From Rhizobium sp. J15 (lineage in GTDB: Bacteria; Pseudomonadota; Alphaproteobacteria; Rhizobiales; Rhizobiaceae): a stretch of DNA of 64,000 bases. The DNA is taken from NCBI RefSeq assembly GCF_002531825.1, contig NZ_NWSX01000021.1, positions 28,459 to 92,458 of the forward strand, given 5' to 3'. Within the stretch, counting starts at the first letter, position 1; the number at the start of each line of letters is the position of its first letter. Shown piece by piece: positions 24,838 to 33,483 of this stretch. Made by a program: the position numbers and the translations under genes. The notes beneath the pieces are model-generated. The model searched no databases and was not told where the DNA came from. It worked only from the letters and a program-made list of their open reading frames with translations.

Positions 24838-27039
24838 ATGCGCGATCAGGCGGGAATACAGGACGTGCAGGATCCGGACAAGCCAGAAAACGGGCCAGGA
24901 AAAGAGACGACAGACGCGCCGGACAAGCGGCCGGCGAAGAGACGTCACATCCTGCTGCGCATCGATTCATGGATCGATTCGACCGTCTGGAACGCCGGCT
25001 TCCGCGCCGCCGAGATCTGGGAAGACACCACCATCTTCTTCCGCCGCTTCCGCGTGCGCGGCTGGAAACGCATGGTCTTCGAACTTGCCGGCGAAGGGCT
25101 GACGCTCGGCGCGGCCGGATCCGTGCTGATGCTCGTGCTTGCCCAGCCGGCCTTCGAGGCAACCAAGGAAGACTGGCGCAATCGCGGCGATTTCGCCGTC
25201 ACCTTCACCGACCGCTACGGCAACGTCATCGGCCATCGCGGCGTCATCCACCAGAATTCCGTGCCGATCGACGAGCTGCCCGATTCCCTGATCAAATCGG
25301 TGCTCGCCACGGAAGACCGGCGCTTCTTCGAGCATTTCGGCATCGATTTCATCGGCCTCTTCCGCGCCATAAGCGAAAATGCGCGCGCCGGCGAAGTCGT
25401 CCAGGGCGGCTCGACGCTGACCCAGCAGCTCGCCAAGAACCTCTTCCTTTCCAACGAGCGGTCGATCGACCGCAAGGTCACAGAAGCCTTCCTGGCCCTG
25501 TGGCTCGAGGCGAACCTTTCGAAGAAGGAAATCCTGTCCACCTATCTCGACCGCGCCTATATGGGCGGCGGCACCTTTGGCGCTGCGGCAGCCGCACAGT
25601 TCTATTTCGGCAAGAACATCGCCGATGTGAACCTTGCCGAATCCGCCATGCTCGCAGGCCTCTTCAAGGCGCCGGCGAAATATGCGCCGCATGTCAACCT
25701 GCCGGCCGCGCGTGCGCGCGCCAACGAGGTGCTGACCAATCTCGTGCAGAGCGGGCTGATGACCGAAGGCCAGGTGATCGCCGCCAGGCGCAGCCCGGCG
25801 ACAGTCGTCGACCGCAACGAGATGGAAGCGCCTGATTTCTTCCTCGATTGGGCTTTCGACGAGGTGCAGCGGCTTTCGCCGCGCTTCCACCAGCATTCGC
25901 TGATCGTGCGCACGACGATCGATATGGGGATTCAGAAGGCGGCCGAGGATTCGGTCGAGACCTCGCTGCGTGAATATGGCGAGGCCTATCACGCCAAGCA
26001 GGGCGCCCTTGTCATGATCGAAAACGGCGGCGCCGTGCGCGCCATGGTCGGCGGGCGGGATTACGGCGAAAGCCAGTTCAACCGCGCCACCAAGGCGCTG
26101 CGCCAGCCGGGCTCCTCCTTCAAGGTCTACACCTATGCGGTGGCGATGGAGAGCGGGATGACACCGCAGACGACGGTCGTCGACGCACCGATCTACTGGG
26201 GCAACTGGAGCCCGCACAATTATGCAAACCGCTATGTCGGTCGCATAACGCTCGAGACCGCGATCGCCCAGTCGATCAATACGATCCCGGTGCGGCTCGC
26301 CAAGGAGAAGCTCGGCATCCAGCCGATCCGGGCGATGGCGAAGAACCTCGGTGTCGAAACACCGATCCGCGACGACGTCACCATTCCGATCGGCACGTCG
26401 GAGGTGACGGTGCTCGACCAGGCGACCGCCTATGCCACCTTCCCGGCCGGTGGCTACCAGTCGCGCCGCCACGGCATTACCCAGATCCTCGACTACGACG
26501 GCGACGTGCTCTACGATTTCGACCGCGACGAGCCGGCGGCCAAACGCGTGCTGTCCCAACAGGCAGACGCCTACATGAACCAGATGCTGTCGCGCGTCCC
26601 CTATGTCGGCACGGCGCGCAAGGCAGCGCTCGACAACGGCATCGTCACGGCAGGCAAGACCGGCACGACCCAGGCCTATCGCGACGCCTGGTTCGTCGGC
26701 TTCACCGGCAACTACACCTGCGCCGTCTGGTTCGGCAATGACGACTACACATCGACGAACAACATGACCGGCGGCTCGCTGCCGGCGATGACCTTCAAGC
26801 GCGCCATGGACTACGCCCACCAGGGTGTGACGCTGCGCGCCATTCCCGGCATCGAAAACCCCCTGCCCTCGGCAGAGGACGTCGCCAAGACCGCAGCCGC
26901 CAAGCCGCAGGACGGATTGCCGCAGCTCATCCGGCCGCGCATGCTCTCGGTTCAATCGACCGGCATCCTCAAGGATCTCGGCGAGAAGCTGAAAGACGCC
27001 GCGCCGCTGGCGCCGCAGAAGGTGGCGAGCGCCGAATAG
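24838..27039 (+). CDS. Class A penicillin-binding protein (PBP1 family transglycosylase/transpeptidase)
   Basis: 733 residues. A charged cytoplasmic tail, one membrane helix at about 85-103, a GT51 glycosyltransferase with catalytic Glu159 (LATEDRRFFEHFG) and GGSTLTQQLAKN, then a transpeptidase with Ser426-x-x-Lys429 (PGSSFK), AQSINTIP (SxN) and GKTGTT. It polymerises and crosslinks peptidoglycan in the periplasm. The long Pro/Lys-rich tail before the helix is usual for rhizobial PBP1 proteins. No gene partner is obvious. A long antisense frame over this gene is a GC-codon artefact. Confidence 0.95.
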   Translation: MRDQAGIQDVQDPDKPENGPGKETTDAPDKRPAKRRHILLRIDSWIDSTVWNAGFRAAEIWEDTTIFFRRFRVRGWKRMVFELAGEGLTLGAAGSVLMLVLAQPAFEATKEDWRNRGDFAVTFTDRYGNVIGHRGVIHQNSVPIDELPDSLIKSVLATEDRRFFEHFGIDFIGLFRAISENARAGEVVQGGSTLTQQLAKNLFLSNERSIDRKVTEAFLALWLEANLSKKEILSTYLDRAYMGGGTFGAAAAAQFYFGKNIADVNLAESAMLAGLFKAPAKYAPHVNLPAARARANEVLTNLVQSGLMTEGQVIAARRSPATVVDRNEMEAPDFFLDWAFDEVQRLSPRFHQHSLIVRTTIDMGIQKAAEDSVETSLREYGEAYHAKQGALVMIENGGAVRAMVGGRDYGESQFNRATKALRQPGSSFKVYTYAVAMESGMTPQTTVVDAPIYWGNWSPHNYANRYVGRITLETAIAQSINTIPVRLAKEKLGIQPIRAMAKNLGVETPIRDDVTIPIGTSEVTVLDQATAYATFPAGGYQSRRHGITQILDYDGDVLYDFDRDEPAAKRVLSQQADAYMNQMLSRVPYVGTARKAALDNGIVTAGKTGTTQAYRDAWFVGFTGNYTCAVWFGNDDYTSTNNMTGGSLPAMTFKRAMDYAHQGVTLRAIPGIENPLPSAEDVAKTAAAKPQDGLPQLIRPRMLSVQSTGILKDLGEKLKDAAPLAPQKVASAE

Positions 27040-27211
27040 CTCGACCGCAATCATGCCGAGATCCTGACATCGATGGATCGACCGTGCCGGTTTGCCGCCG
27101 AGAATGCGGCATGAACCGTGGATAGATCGCCGCTCGTGTCACGGCGCGGCATTCCACCCTGCCAGAATCAGTGGTAACCCTTTCATCCAATGTGGTTTCC
27201 AAGGTCATGAC

Positions 27212-27799
27212 GTGTTTCGGTTTCCCCTTTTCATCCTGATCACGCTGATCGTCGCCTTCGGCGGCGGCATCATGATCACGCTCTATGCGCTGGATGCGAC
27301 ACAGGGTTTCGGCGCCATCAAGCTCGGCGCCTGGGAAGCCTTTCCGGCATTGCAGACGGTTGACGCCGACCCTTACGCCAAGTCGCATCGGGCGCGCGCC
27401 GGCAAACTGCTCTATGGCAGCGCCGAGGGCCTGACCTTCACGGCGAGCGTCGATGACGAGGGCGCGCGGCTGAATGCCGGCTGCCGCTACCGCATCAGCG
27501 GGCAGACGCCGCCTGCCCGCCTCTGGACCCTCTTCACCGCCGACAATGGCGGCAATCCGGCAGCGGTGAAAAACGGGCTTCCCTCGGCGCTGAATTCCTG
27601 GACGGTGCTGCGCCAGCCCGACAGCAGCTTCTCGATCGAGATCTCCGCCGTCGCGCAGCCGGGCAACTGGCTGGCGCTGCCGCAAGCCGGCACCTTCCGG
27701 CTCGTACTGACGCTGTTCGACACGCCGACGGCCGGCAGTTCCGGCGTGATCGATCTCGCCATGCCGAAGCTCACCAAGACCGGATGCGGCAATGCTTAG
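27212..27799 (+). CDS. DUF1214 protein with N-terminal anchor
   Basis: 195 residues. One membrane helix (PLFILITLIVAFGGGIMITLYAL), then a soluble DUF1214 domain (DPYAKSHRARAGKLLYGSAEG, LNAGCRYRISGQTPPARLWTLF, PGNWLALP). The GTG at 27212 is chosen from AAGG 6-7 nt upstream and because the helix begins at once. It overlaps the DUF1254-like gene by 8 nt, so they are translated together. Function unknown; likely periplasmic beta-sandwich. Confidence 0.88.
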   Translation: MFRFPLFILITLIVAFGGGIMITLYALDATQGFGAIKLGAWEAFPALQTVDADPYAKSHRARAGKLLYGSAEGLTFTASVDDEGARLNAGCRYRISGQTPPARLWTLFTADNGGNPAAVKNGLPSALNSWTVLRQPDSSFSIEISAVAQPGNWLALPQAGTFRLVLTLFDTPTAGSSGVIDLAMPKLTKTGCGNA

Positions 27800-28340
27800 A
27801 ATAATATTCGCCGTTCTCACCGGCCTTTTCGGCGCAGCACTGCTGCATCTCGTCATCATCCTGTCGCTCCCGCACTTCACCGGCCGGGATGCGGCGACCC
27901 GCGTCGCGGCCGAAGGCGACCTCAACAATTTCTACCTGCTGAACGACCAGTATGACGAGGCAGGCCTTGCCAATGGCGACCCCTTCCTGCGCACCGCCGT
28001 CTGCTCCTTCGACGTCGAGGATGCGCCGGTGCACTTTACGGCCAGAGGCAACGTGCCCTTCTGGTCGATCGCGATCTATGACAGCGCCTCCAACGAGGTC
28101 TTCAGCATGAACGACCGGACATCGGTCGGCGGCGCGCTCGACGTGCTGGCGGGCGGGCCGATCCAGCTGACGGACCTGCGCAAGAACTTGCCGCAGGAGC
28201 TGCAGCAGACGATCCTGGTGGAGATGGCGCGGCCGGACGGTTATGCCGTGCTGCGCACGCTGGCGCCGCAGGCGAGTTTCGATGAAGCTGCGCGCAACTT
28301 CCTGACTGAAGCCGGCTGCGAACAGTTCGCCACGCGCTGA
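27792..28340 (+). CDS. DUF1254-like membrane-anchored protein
   Basis: 182 residues: N-terminal helix (IIFAVLTGLFGAALLHLVIILSL) and a soluble domain with FSMNDRTSVGG and an RPDGYAVLRTLAP end, as in short DUF1254 proteins. In larger relatives DUF1254 and DUF1214 are joined in one chain with DUF1254 first. Here they are separate, coupled genes in the reverse order, suggesting a heteromeric periplasmic complex (inference). Confidence 0.82.
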   Translation: MLRIIFAVLTGLFGAALLHLVIILSLPHFTGRDAATRVAAEGDLNNFYLLNDQYDEAGLANGDPFLRTAVCSFDVEDAPVHFTARGNVPFWSIAIYDSASNEVFSMNDRTSVGGALDVLAGGPIQLTDLRKNLPQELQQTILVEMARPDGYAVLRTLAPQASFDEAARNFLTEAGCEQFATR

Positions 28341-28353
28341 AGTTGAAAGCACG

Positions 28354-28521
28354 TTACTTTTTATTGACGCGCGGCGCAGGCGCCGGACGCCGTTTCGGGC
28401 TCTCGGCCAGCCGCTCATAGCGGACGCCGGTGAACCAAAGAATCTTGGCTTCGCGGGGTTCCTTGTCCAGGCGACGCGGCGCCCGCGGCCGCCGATCCGC
28501 CAATGCGACTACTATTGCCAT
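28354..28521 (-). CDS. 55-residue basic small protein
   Basis: Starts MAIVVALADRRPRAPRRL, contains REAKILWFTGVRYERL and ends PAPRVNKK. The ATG at 28521 has GGAG 6 nt upstream; a start four codons earlier (METRMAIV) is possible but lacks a site. It looks like a conserved rhizobial hypothetical; the strongly basic composition suggests nucleic-acid contact, which is inference. Converges on the DUF1254-like gene, with 13 nt between stops. Confidence 0.65.
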   Translation of the reverse strand: MAIVVALADRRPRAPRRLDKEPREAKILWFTGVRYERLAESPKRRPAPAPRVNKK

Positions 28522-29059
28522 TCTCGTCTCCATGCACTGCCCGAGACGGATGAACTTGCGAAGGATTTCACCCTGCCCGCCAATCTGCGGGCCGGCGCGT
28601 CCTGCGGCGCCGGGATGACCGGACCGAGGGCATTCGCGCCTTTCCCACGGCACCTGACTGAAATACCGTGATGCGGAGTTTCAACGATCCAGATACTCAA
28701 ATCGCGTCGTTCCTATCCGAATTGAGACACATGACAGTTAACAGATTCCTAATATTCAGCCGAGGCCAAACACAGTTCACGTGATTTGCTTGTAACGTCC
28801 GGACAGTTGTTTTGGTTTCACGCCGCCCGCGCAAAAATGCGGCGTGGCGGCGAAGCATAAAATTAGAAGAGATTCATATAGTTGGCTATAAGGCGGCAAC
28901 CGAAGCCTCCGCCAGAGGCGGATGTTGCAAATATACGTCACGAAAATATTCATTGCGGCGGAACCGGATGAGCGTATGTTCGCGATGTCGATCAAACGTT
29001 TCCGGCTCCGATCGATCGGGGGATCATCCACGCTCCTGCCGGAAAGCGGAGGGCAGACG
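28522..29059. other. Intergenic region with a large hairpin
   Basis: About 540 bases of lower GC content. It holds an 8-bp inverted repeat CACGCCGC (28819-28826) / GCGGCGTG (28839-28846) with a 12-nt loop. An open frame runs in from 28922 upstream of the 68-residue gene, but the Shine-Dalgarno site argues that translation starts only at 29060. I see no other gene. Confidence 0.55.
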
Positions 29060-29266
29060 GTGTCTTTGCTCGTGAATGCGTCTTTCTCATCGCAGGATTT
29101 CGACGTGCTGTGCAGCGCACTCGACGCATGGTGCGCCGAACGGCATATCGACATCGTCAGCGTCGAGGCCCAGTCTGCGGCGTCCACGGCGCTCGACCTC
29201 TATCAGGCCGGCTGCGACAGCCGCGAAAAGCTACTGCACGCGCTGCGTGATCACAGGGCCGCCTAG
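29060..29266 (+). CDS. 68-residue small protein, paralogue of the gene at 19649
   Basis: Sequence SSQDFDVLCSALDAWCAE ... AASTALDLYQAGCDSREKLL follows the 98-residue protein at 19649-19945 residue by residue in pattern: S-x-D-x-D-x-L-x-x-x-L-D, then AA-x-x-L-x-x-L-x-Q-x-G, then a final helix AL-x-x-H. The GTG start at 29060 is set by GGAGG with 7-nt spacing. Upstream in-frame ATGs at 28922 and 28985 would add non-homologous residues. Probably a small two-helix protein; function unknown. Confidence 0.75.
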   Translation: MSLLVNASFSSQDFDVLCSALDAWCAERHIDIVSVEAQSAASTALDLYQAGCDSREKLLHALRDHRAA

Positions 29267-29576
29267 CCGTTTCCACCGTCAGGCAGCCGGCGGAAAGCCG
29301 TCATCATCCCCTTTCCGGACAAACGCATTCAACTGCGGACTAGCCATCCGCAGCACGTTACGCGTGTAAATTTGTGTCGCATTTTAATAAAATCTTCAGC
29401 ATGCATTAACCCTACCGGTGTAGGATTTGTTCATAACCGTATGGCCTGACATGCGTTCCGCCAGCGCATATCGACCTGCGGTTCCCCTTGTCGTGCGTTT
29501 TCAGGGTGTTCGTGTGCGTGACCGGTTTCGAGACCTAGAAGGCCCGTTGGCCGTCAGGAAAAAGGACGTGGTATTG
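29267..29576. other. Intergenic region before the DUF2336 gene
   Basis: About 310 bases. It contains an inverted repeat CCTAC-CGGT-GTAGG at 29411-29424 next to an AT-rich stretch (TTTTAATAAAATC) suited to a promoter for the DUF2336 gene. An open frame from 29427 runs into the gene but shows no protein character before the MATVSS start. Confidence 0.5.
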
Positions 29577-30563
29577 ATGGCGACCGTCAGCAGTTTCGAG
29601 AATCTGTCGCATCCGACACGATCCGAGCTGCGCCAGTTCGCCGAGCTTTTCACGCCGCTGTTCCAGGCTTCCTCCGAAGAGGCCAAGCGCCAGGCGGTCG
29701 CCGCCTTGTCTCAATGCGATCACATACCGGCAGCCGTGGCGCTGTTCATCGGCAGCCAGCCGATCGATATCGCCGCGCCTTTTATCGCGGCCTCCAAGGC
29801 GATCGCCGACGATACGCTGATCATCATCGCCCGCACCCAGGGGAAGGACCACGTCAAGGCGATCGTCAGCCGCGATTGTCTCTCGCCCAAGGTCATCGAC
29901 GCATTGGTGGCGTTGCGCCAGGCCGGTCCGCGGGCGGCGGCCACGGTGGCTCAGCACATCGAGCCGCCCACAGTGCCGCTTGTACCGATAGCCGTGGCGA
30001 CCAATGAGGCAGATGCGCTGGAGGAACAGCGGGTCGCCAATGAAGAGGCGCTGCGCGAGCGCATCCTCGGCCTTGCCGGCCATCTCGGCCGCAGCGATGA
30101 GGACAGGCTCGGCCTGCGCACGCTTACCGACATTCAGGAGGCGCTGCTGGTGCGCTTCGCCCGCTCGCGCGAAGCGACGCAGTTCGCGACCGCGCTGGCC
30201 GATGCGCTTTCCGCCAGCCGCTGGCTTGCCGAGCGCATCATGCTCGATCTGTCCGGCCAGCAGCTCGCCACGACGCTGACGAGCCTCGGCATGGGCTTTC
30301 TCGATGCCGTCTTCGTGCTCGAAAAACTCTATCCGCACCTTGCCGAGCAGCAGCACAGCGTCACCCGCGCCTGGATGGTGCTCGATGCGCTCGACCCGGA
30401 GGAATGCCACGACCGCGTGGAAGCCTGGCGGCGCGCCGATCGCTACACCTACAAGCCCGAGGCGCCCGCTGCCCCGGCGCTTCAGGAAACACCCGGCTAC
30501 CGCTTCATGCGCCAGGCGCCGCAGCAGCGTGACATGCGCGTCATGGGGCGGCGGTCTCGCTGA
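29577..30563 (+). CDS. DUF2336 protein
   Basis: 328-residue soluble, mostly helical protein of the alphaproteobacterial DUF2336 family. Recognisable parts are FENLSHPTRSELRQFAELF at the start, DIAAPFIAASKAIADDTLI, and FLDAVFVLEKLYPHL. Helical-repeat (HEAT-like) architecture is likely. Function is unknown. AAGGAC lies about 10 nt before the chosen ATG. The gene ends 19 nt from the convergent DUF1491 gene, with a GC hairpin between. Confidence 0.85.
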   Translation: MATVSSFENLSHPTRSELRQFAELFTPLFQASSEEAKRQAVAALSQCDHIPAAVALFIGSQPIDIAAPFIAASKAIADDTLIIIARTQGKDHVKAIVSRDCLSPKVIDALVALRQAGPRAAATVAQHIEPPTVPLVPIAVATNEADALEEQRVANEEALRERILGLAGHLGRSDEDRLGLRTLTDIQEALLVRFARSREATQFATALADALSASRWLAERIMLDLSGQQLATTLTSLGMGFLDAVFVLEKLYPHLAEQQHSVTRAWMVLDALDPEECHDRVEAWRRADRYTYKPEAPAAPALQETPGYRFMRQAPQQRDMRVMGRRSR

Positions 30564-30576
30564 ACTGACGAGCCTT

Positions 30577-30592
30577 CGGCGGTCAGCCGCCG
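30577..30592. terminator. Short GC hairpin between convergent genes
   Basis: CGGCGG-TCAG-CCGCCG; overlaps the DUF1491 stop codon and follows the DUF2336 gene by 13 nt. Could end both transcripts; no T-run. Confidence 0.4.
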
Positions 30593-30930
30593 TTCCGCGC
30601 GAGCGGGATCAGGTCGCCCAGTTCCTCCATCTCCAGCTCAACGATCCAGAGATCGGAGTCGAACCTGCGTTCGCGCTCCAGCATCGCGCGCACCGCTTCC
30701 GGCTCGCTGCGCGACAGGCGGATCTCGAACAGGCGATCGCCGGCCTGCCCGTCATCGAAGGCGGTCTGCGGCGCAGGCGCGTAAAGCGTCTCCAGACCAT
30801 CGCGAAAGTGCTGGCGGATGAAGATCGCGCCTGCCTCTTCCGCACCCTTCTTCTCCACGGCGGCGAAATCGCCGCTGGCAAAGACACGGCGCAGGAGGGC
30901 GGAAACGAAAATGTCGGCGCGCAATCTCAT
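30583..30930 (-). CDS. DUF1491 protein
   Basis: 115 residues. Begins MRLRADIFVSALLRRVFASG and carries GAIFIRQHFRDGLETLYAPA and ERRFDSDLWIVELEMEE, the DUF1491 pattern of small alphaproteobacterial cytoplasmic proteins. Function unknown. It follows the chemotaxis-receptor gene by 62 nt on the same strand and may be cotranscribed. Confidence 0.9.
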   Translation of the reverse strand: MRLRADIFVSALLRRVFASGDFAAVEKKGAEEAGAIFIRQHFRDGLETLYAPAPQTAFDDGQAGDRLFEIRLSRSEPEAVRAMLERERRFDSDLWIVELEMEELGDLIPLARNGG

Positions 30931-30992
30931 CGGCGCGATATAGACCGGCGCGCGGACGGCGGCAATGCGGGGCGAAATCTCGTCTGTCGAAT

Positions 30993-32441
30993 TCAGACCT
31001 TGACCGCCAGCCGCAACCCTCCCCAATGCCGCCCCCGGACGGTGATCGGAGCCGAGATATCCTTCATCATCACGAAATTGCCGCCGCCCATGTCGCGCCT
31101 GTAGGTCTGGACGAGAAAGGGCGCGGTGCTGCGGCCGGCGGCAAGACCGACTCGGTCGGCGAAGATGCGGCGGTTGCGGCAATTGGCGGTGTTCCAGACG
31201 GCGTCGCCGGGACGCTGCGGCTGAGAGAATTTCCGATTGTGGGTCGGGAGATAGCCATTCTCGTCGATCGCCGCGCAGAAGGCGATGCGCTCGTCCGACG
31301 CGACGATCGGTTCCTGGATCGGCGGCAGCAGGCGGTCGGTAAGTTCGGTGAAGGCGGCCATGACCTGGGCCGGATCGCTGCCTGGAATCGGGCGATAGCG
31401 CCGGTCGAAGAGGGCGTCGAGCCCGATCTGTCCCTCGGCGACCGCGCGTTCGAAGGCGCCGGAGATCTGCCTTGCGACCGATTGCGCTTCCGCAATCCAA
31501 TGGCTGTCAGCGGTTTGGACGCCGGCGCTCGCCGTCAGCTGAATCAAGGTTTCGGAGAGGCCGACGACGCTGTCGACGCGTTTGGCAGCCTGCTGCAGCC
31601 TGACATTCGAGCCGGCGACCTCGGACGACATTTCGCTGAGTTTTTCGACGAAGCCGGCGCATTGCTGATCGACCGCCTCGGTGGTGTTTGCCATCACCGT
31701 CGAACTGTCGAGGATGCGGGTAATGACATTTTCCATGCTGTCGAAAGCGCCACGCATCGCCTCCGACTTGTCGCGCACGCCGGCGGCGCTCTTGCGCGCA
31801 TCGCTGCCGACCACCGATAGCCGGTCGATCTTGACGCGCAATTCGTCCAGCGTGTCCTGGATGGAGCCGGTCGCCTTCGACGTCTGCAGCGAGAGAGCCC
31901 GCACTTCGGCGGCGACCACCGCAAAACCCTTGCCGGCATCGCCGGCGCGCGCCGCCTCGATCGCGGCGTTCAGCGCCAGCAGGTTCGTCTGGCGGGCAAT
32001 GGTGCTGATTTCCTCGGCGATCTTGTCGACATCGGCAAGCGATTTCGAGAAACCGGCGATCTCGGTGCCGATCTCCTTGGAGGACTGGACCATGTGGCCG
32101 ATCTCGGCGACCGAACCGGACAGGCGGTCGGCCGATTCCTTCAGCATGTGGCGGGCCTCGGTCGCCGTGCGGTCGGTGTCCCGCAACGAGACGGCGACGG
32201 CCCGGTTGGTCTCGGCAATCGAAAGTGCGGTGCGGGTGACATGATCGAAGGCGGAAGCATGCCGGGCCGACATTGCCGCCATGTCCTGGATCGCGCCGGC
32301 GATGTCGACGAGATCGATGCCAAGGGTGGAGGCTTCTTCGGCAAGGCGCCGCAGGATATGGCGCAAGGCCTCGCGATCGACGCCCTCCGCTTCGACCGGC
32401 GCGTCACCGGCCAGATCGTCTACCGCCTTCAGCGCATGCAT
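30993..32441 (-). CDS. Soluble methyl-accepting chemotaxis protein with C-terminal sensor domain
   Basis: 482 residues without a membrane helix. The signalling hairpin lies in the N-terminal half; its tip region EEISTIARQTNLLALNAAIEAARAGDAGKGF is at about 143-174 (quoted in parts: ISTIARQTNLLALNAAIEA). Residues about 310-482 form a Cache-like or PAS-like sensor with HNRKFSQPQ, WNTANCRNRRIF and FLVQTYRRDMGG. The order is thus reversed from the usual receptor. I infer a cytoplasmic receptor sensing metabolic or redox state. No che operon is in view. Confidence 0.88.
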   Translation of the reverse strand: MHALKAVDDLAGDAPVEAEGVDREALRHILRRLAEEASTLGIDLVDIAGAIQDMAAMSARHASAFDHVTRTALSIAETNRAVAVSLRDTDRTATEARHMLKESADRLSGSVAEIGHMVQSSKEIGTEIAGFSKSLADVDKIAEEISTIARQTNLLALNAAIEAARAGDAGKGFAVVAAEVRALSLQTSKATGSIQDTLDELRVKIDRLSVVGSDARKSAAGVRDKSEAMRGAFDSMENVITRILDSSTVMANTTEAVDQQCAGFVEKLSEMSSEVAGSNVRLQQAAKRVDSVVGLSETLIQLTASAGVQTADSHWIAEAQSVARQISGAFERAVAEGQIGLDALFDRRYRPIPGSDPAQVMAAFTELTDRLLPPIQEPIVASDERIAFCAAIDENGYLPTHNRKFSQPQRPGDAVWNTANCRNRRIFADRVGLAAGRSTAPFLVQTYRRDMGGGNFVMMKDISAPITVRGRHWGGLRLAVKV

Positions 32442-32562
32442 AACCGACGCTCCCCCGCCCCAATCAGAAAAGCTTCAGGCAACATGGTTAATAAGTTGCA
32501 AACGGCAGCCGCGTCTTAGACTTAGGTTGTAGGACGCGCGCGGCGCGGCGGCGCATCCTTGG

Positions 32563-33483
32563 CTAGATCGCGCCGATTTCCTTGAGTTTCTTCAGCACCG
32601 CCTCGTTGGGCTCTCCATTCTCAGGCAGATTATAGTGCTTCTGGAAATGGCGGATGGCCGCGCGGGTCTGCTCGCCGGCAACGCCGTCGACGCCGACATT
32701 GGCATAGGCCATGTTGGAGAGGCCCTTCTGGATCTTCAGCACCAGATCGACAGTGGAGATTTCGCTCGATGGAACCTGCTTTGCAGCGGCGGGAGCCGTC
32801 TTGATCGTCTTCTCGGCGCTGCGGATCGCCGCTGCGACCGGGTCTTCCGACGAGGCTTTCGAGCTCACATCCTCGAGCGGCTTTTCGGCGGGCACGGTCG
32901 AAGGGCCGGCGGCGTCGGTTTTCAGCGCCGCCAGAACCTCCGGCGTCGGATCGCCGGTCTGGGCCATGCCGACAGTTTCTTCGAAGAAGAGGATGGCTGC
33001 ACTGGTGCGGGGTCCGATGATGCCATCCGGCGTGCCGTTATAGAGGCCCCGGCGCACCAGCTGCTGCTGGATGTCCATGACGAGCTGGCTCGGCTGCTGA
33101 GCGGCTGCGGGCGGAGCCGGCGTCGCGCTGGTGGCGGTGGCATCCTCGGGCCGTTCGATCCGGAAGGTGGTAACGTCGCCCTGCTGCTCCTCGGCCGGAC
33201 GGCGGGCGCCGAGCACGTTCGGAGATTGCGGATCGCGGGTGCGGAAAATCGGGTGCGGATGCAGGCCTGGCTGATACCAGAGCGCATTGGCGGCGACAAA
33301 GGAGAAGATGACGACGAAGGCGATGGTGCCGCCGGCCACGGACGGATTGCGGCCGATGACGCCACCGAGCACGGATGCGCCTTGCAGGCTGAGGCCGCCG
33401 AGGGCAGCCGCGCCTGTCATCAAAAGGCCCGGCTGCTGCCGTCCCTTCTTTCCCTTAGGCGATTTTCGCTTGCGCGCGGCCAT
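32563..33483 (-). CDS. Peptidoglycan-binding membrane protein
   Basis: 306 residues: very basic cytoplasmic start (MAARKRKSPKGKKGRQQPG), one membrane helix at about 48-67, a Pro/Ala linker, and two PG_binding_1 domains at about 127-185 (DIQQQLVRRGLYNGTPDGIIG) and 245-302 (KIQKGLSNMAYANVGVDGVAG). It should tether the inner membrane to the murein. Its start overlaps the 3' end of the DivJ/PleC-class kinase gene by 29 nt, so the two are made together. Confidence 0.9.
   Translation of the reverse strand: MAARKRKSPKGKKGRQQPGLLMTGAAALGGLSLQGASVLGGVIGRNPSVAGGTIAFVVIFSFVAANALWYQPGLHPHPIFRTRDPQSPNVLGARRPAEEQQGDVTTFRIERPEDATATSATPAPPAAAQQPSQLVMDIQQQLVRRGLYNGTPDGIIGPRTSAAILFFEETVGMAQTGDPTPEVLAALKTDAAGPSTVPAEKPLEDVSSKASSEDPVAAAIRSAEKTIKTAPAAAKQVPSSEISTVDLVLKIQKGLSNMAYANVGVDGVAGEQTRAAIRHFQKHYNLPENGEPNEAVLKKLKEIGAI

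Noticed and set aside
24967..27054. 695-codon minus-strand frame opposite the penicillin-binding protein
   Set aside because: Shadow of a gene with intact GT51 and transpeptidase motifs; no ribosome binding site and no protein-like composition.
28922..29059. N-terminal extension of the 68-residue protein
   Set aside because: The paralogue has no such segment and GGAGG with 7-nt spacing marks the GTG at 29060.
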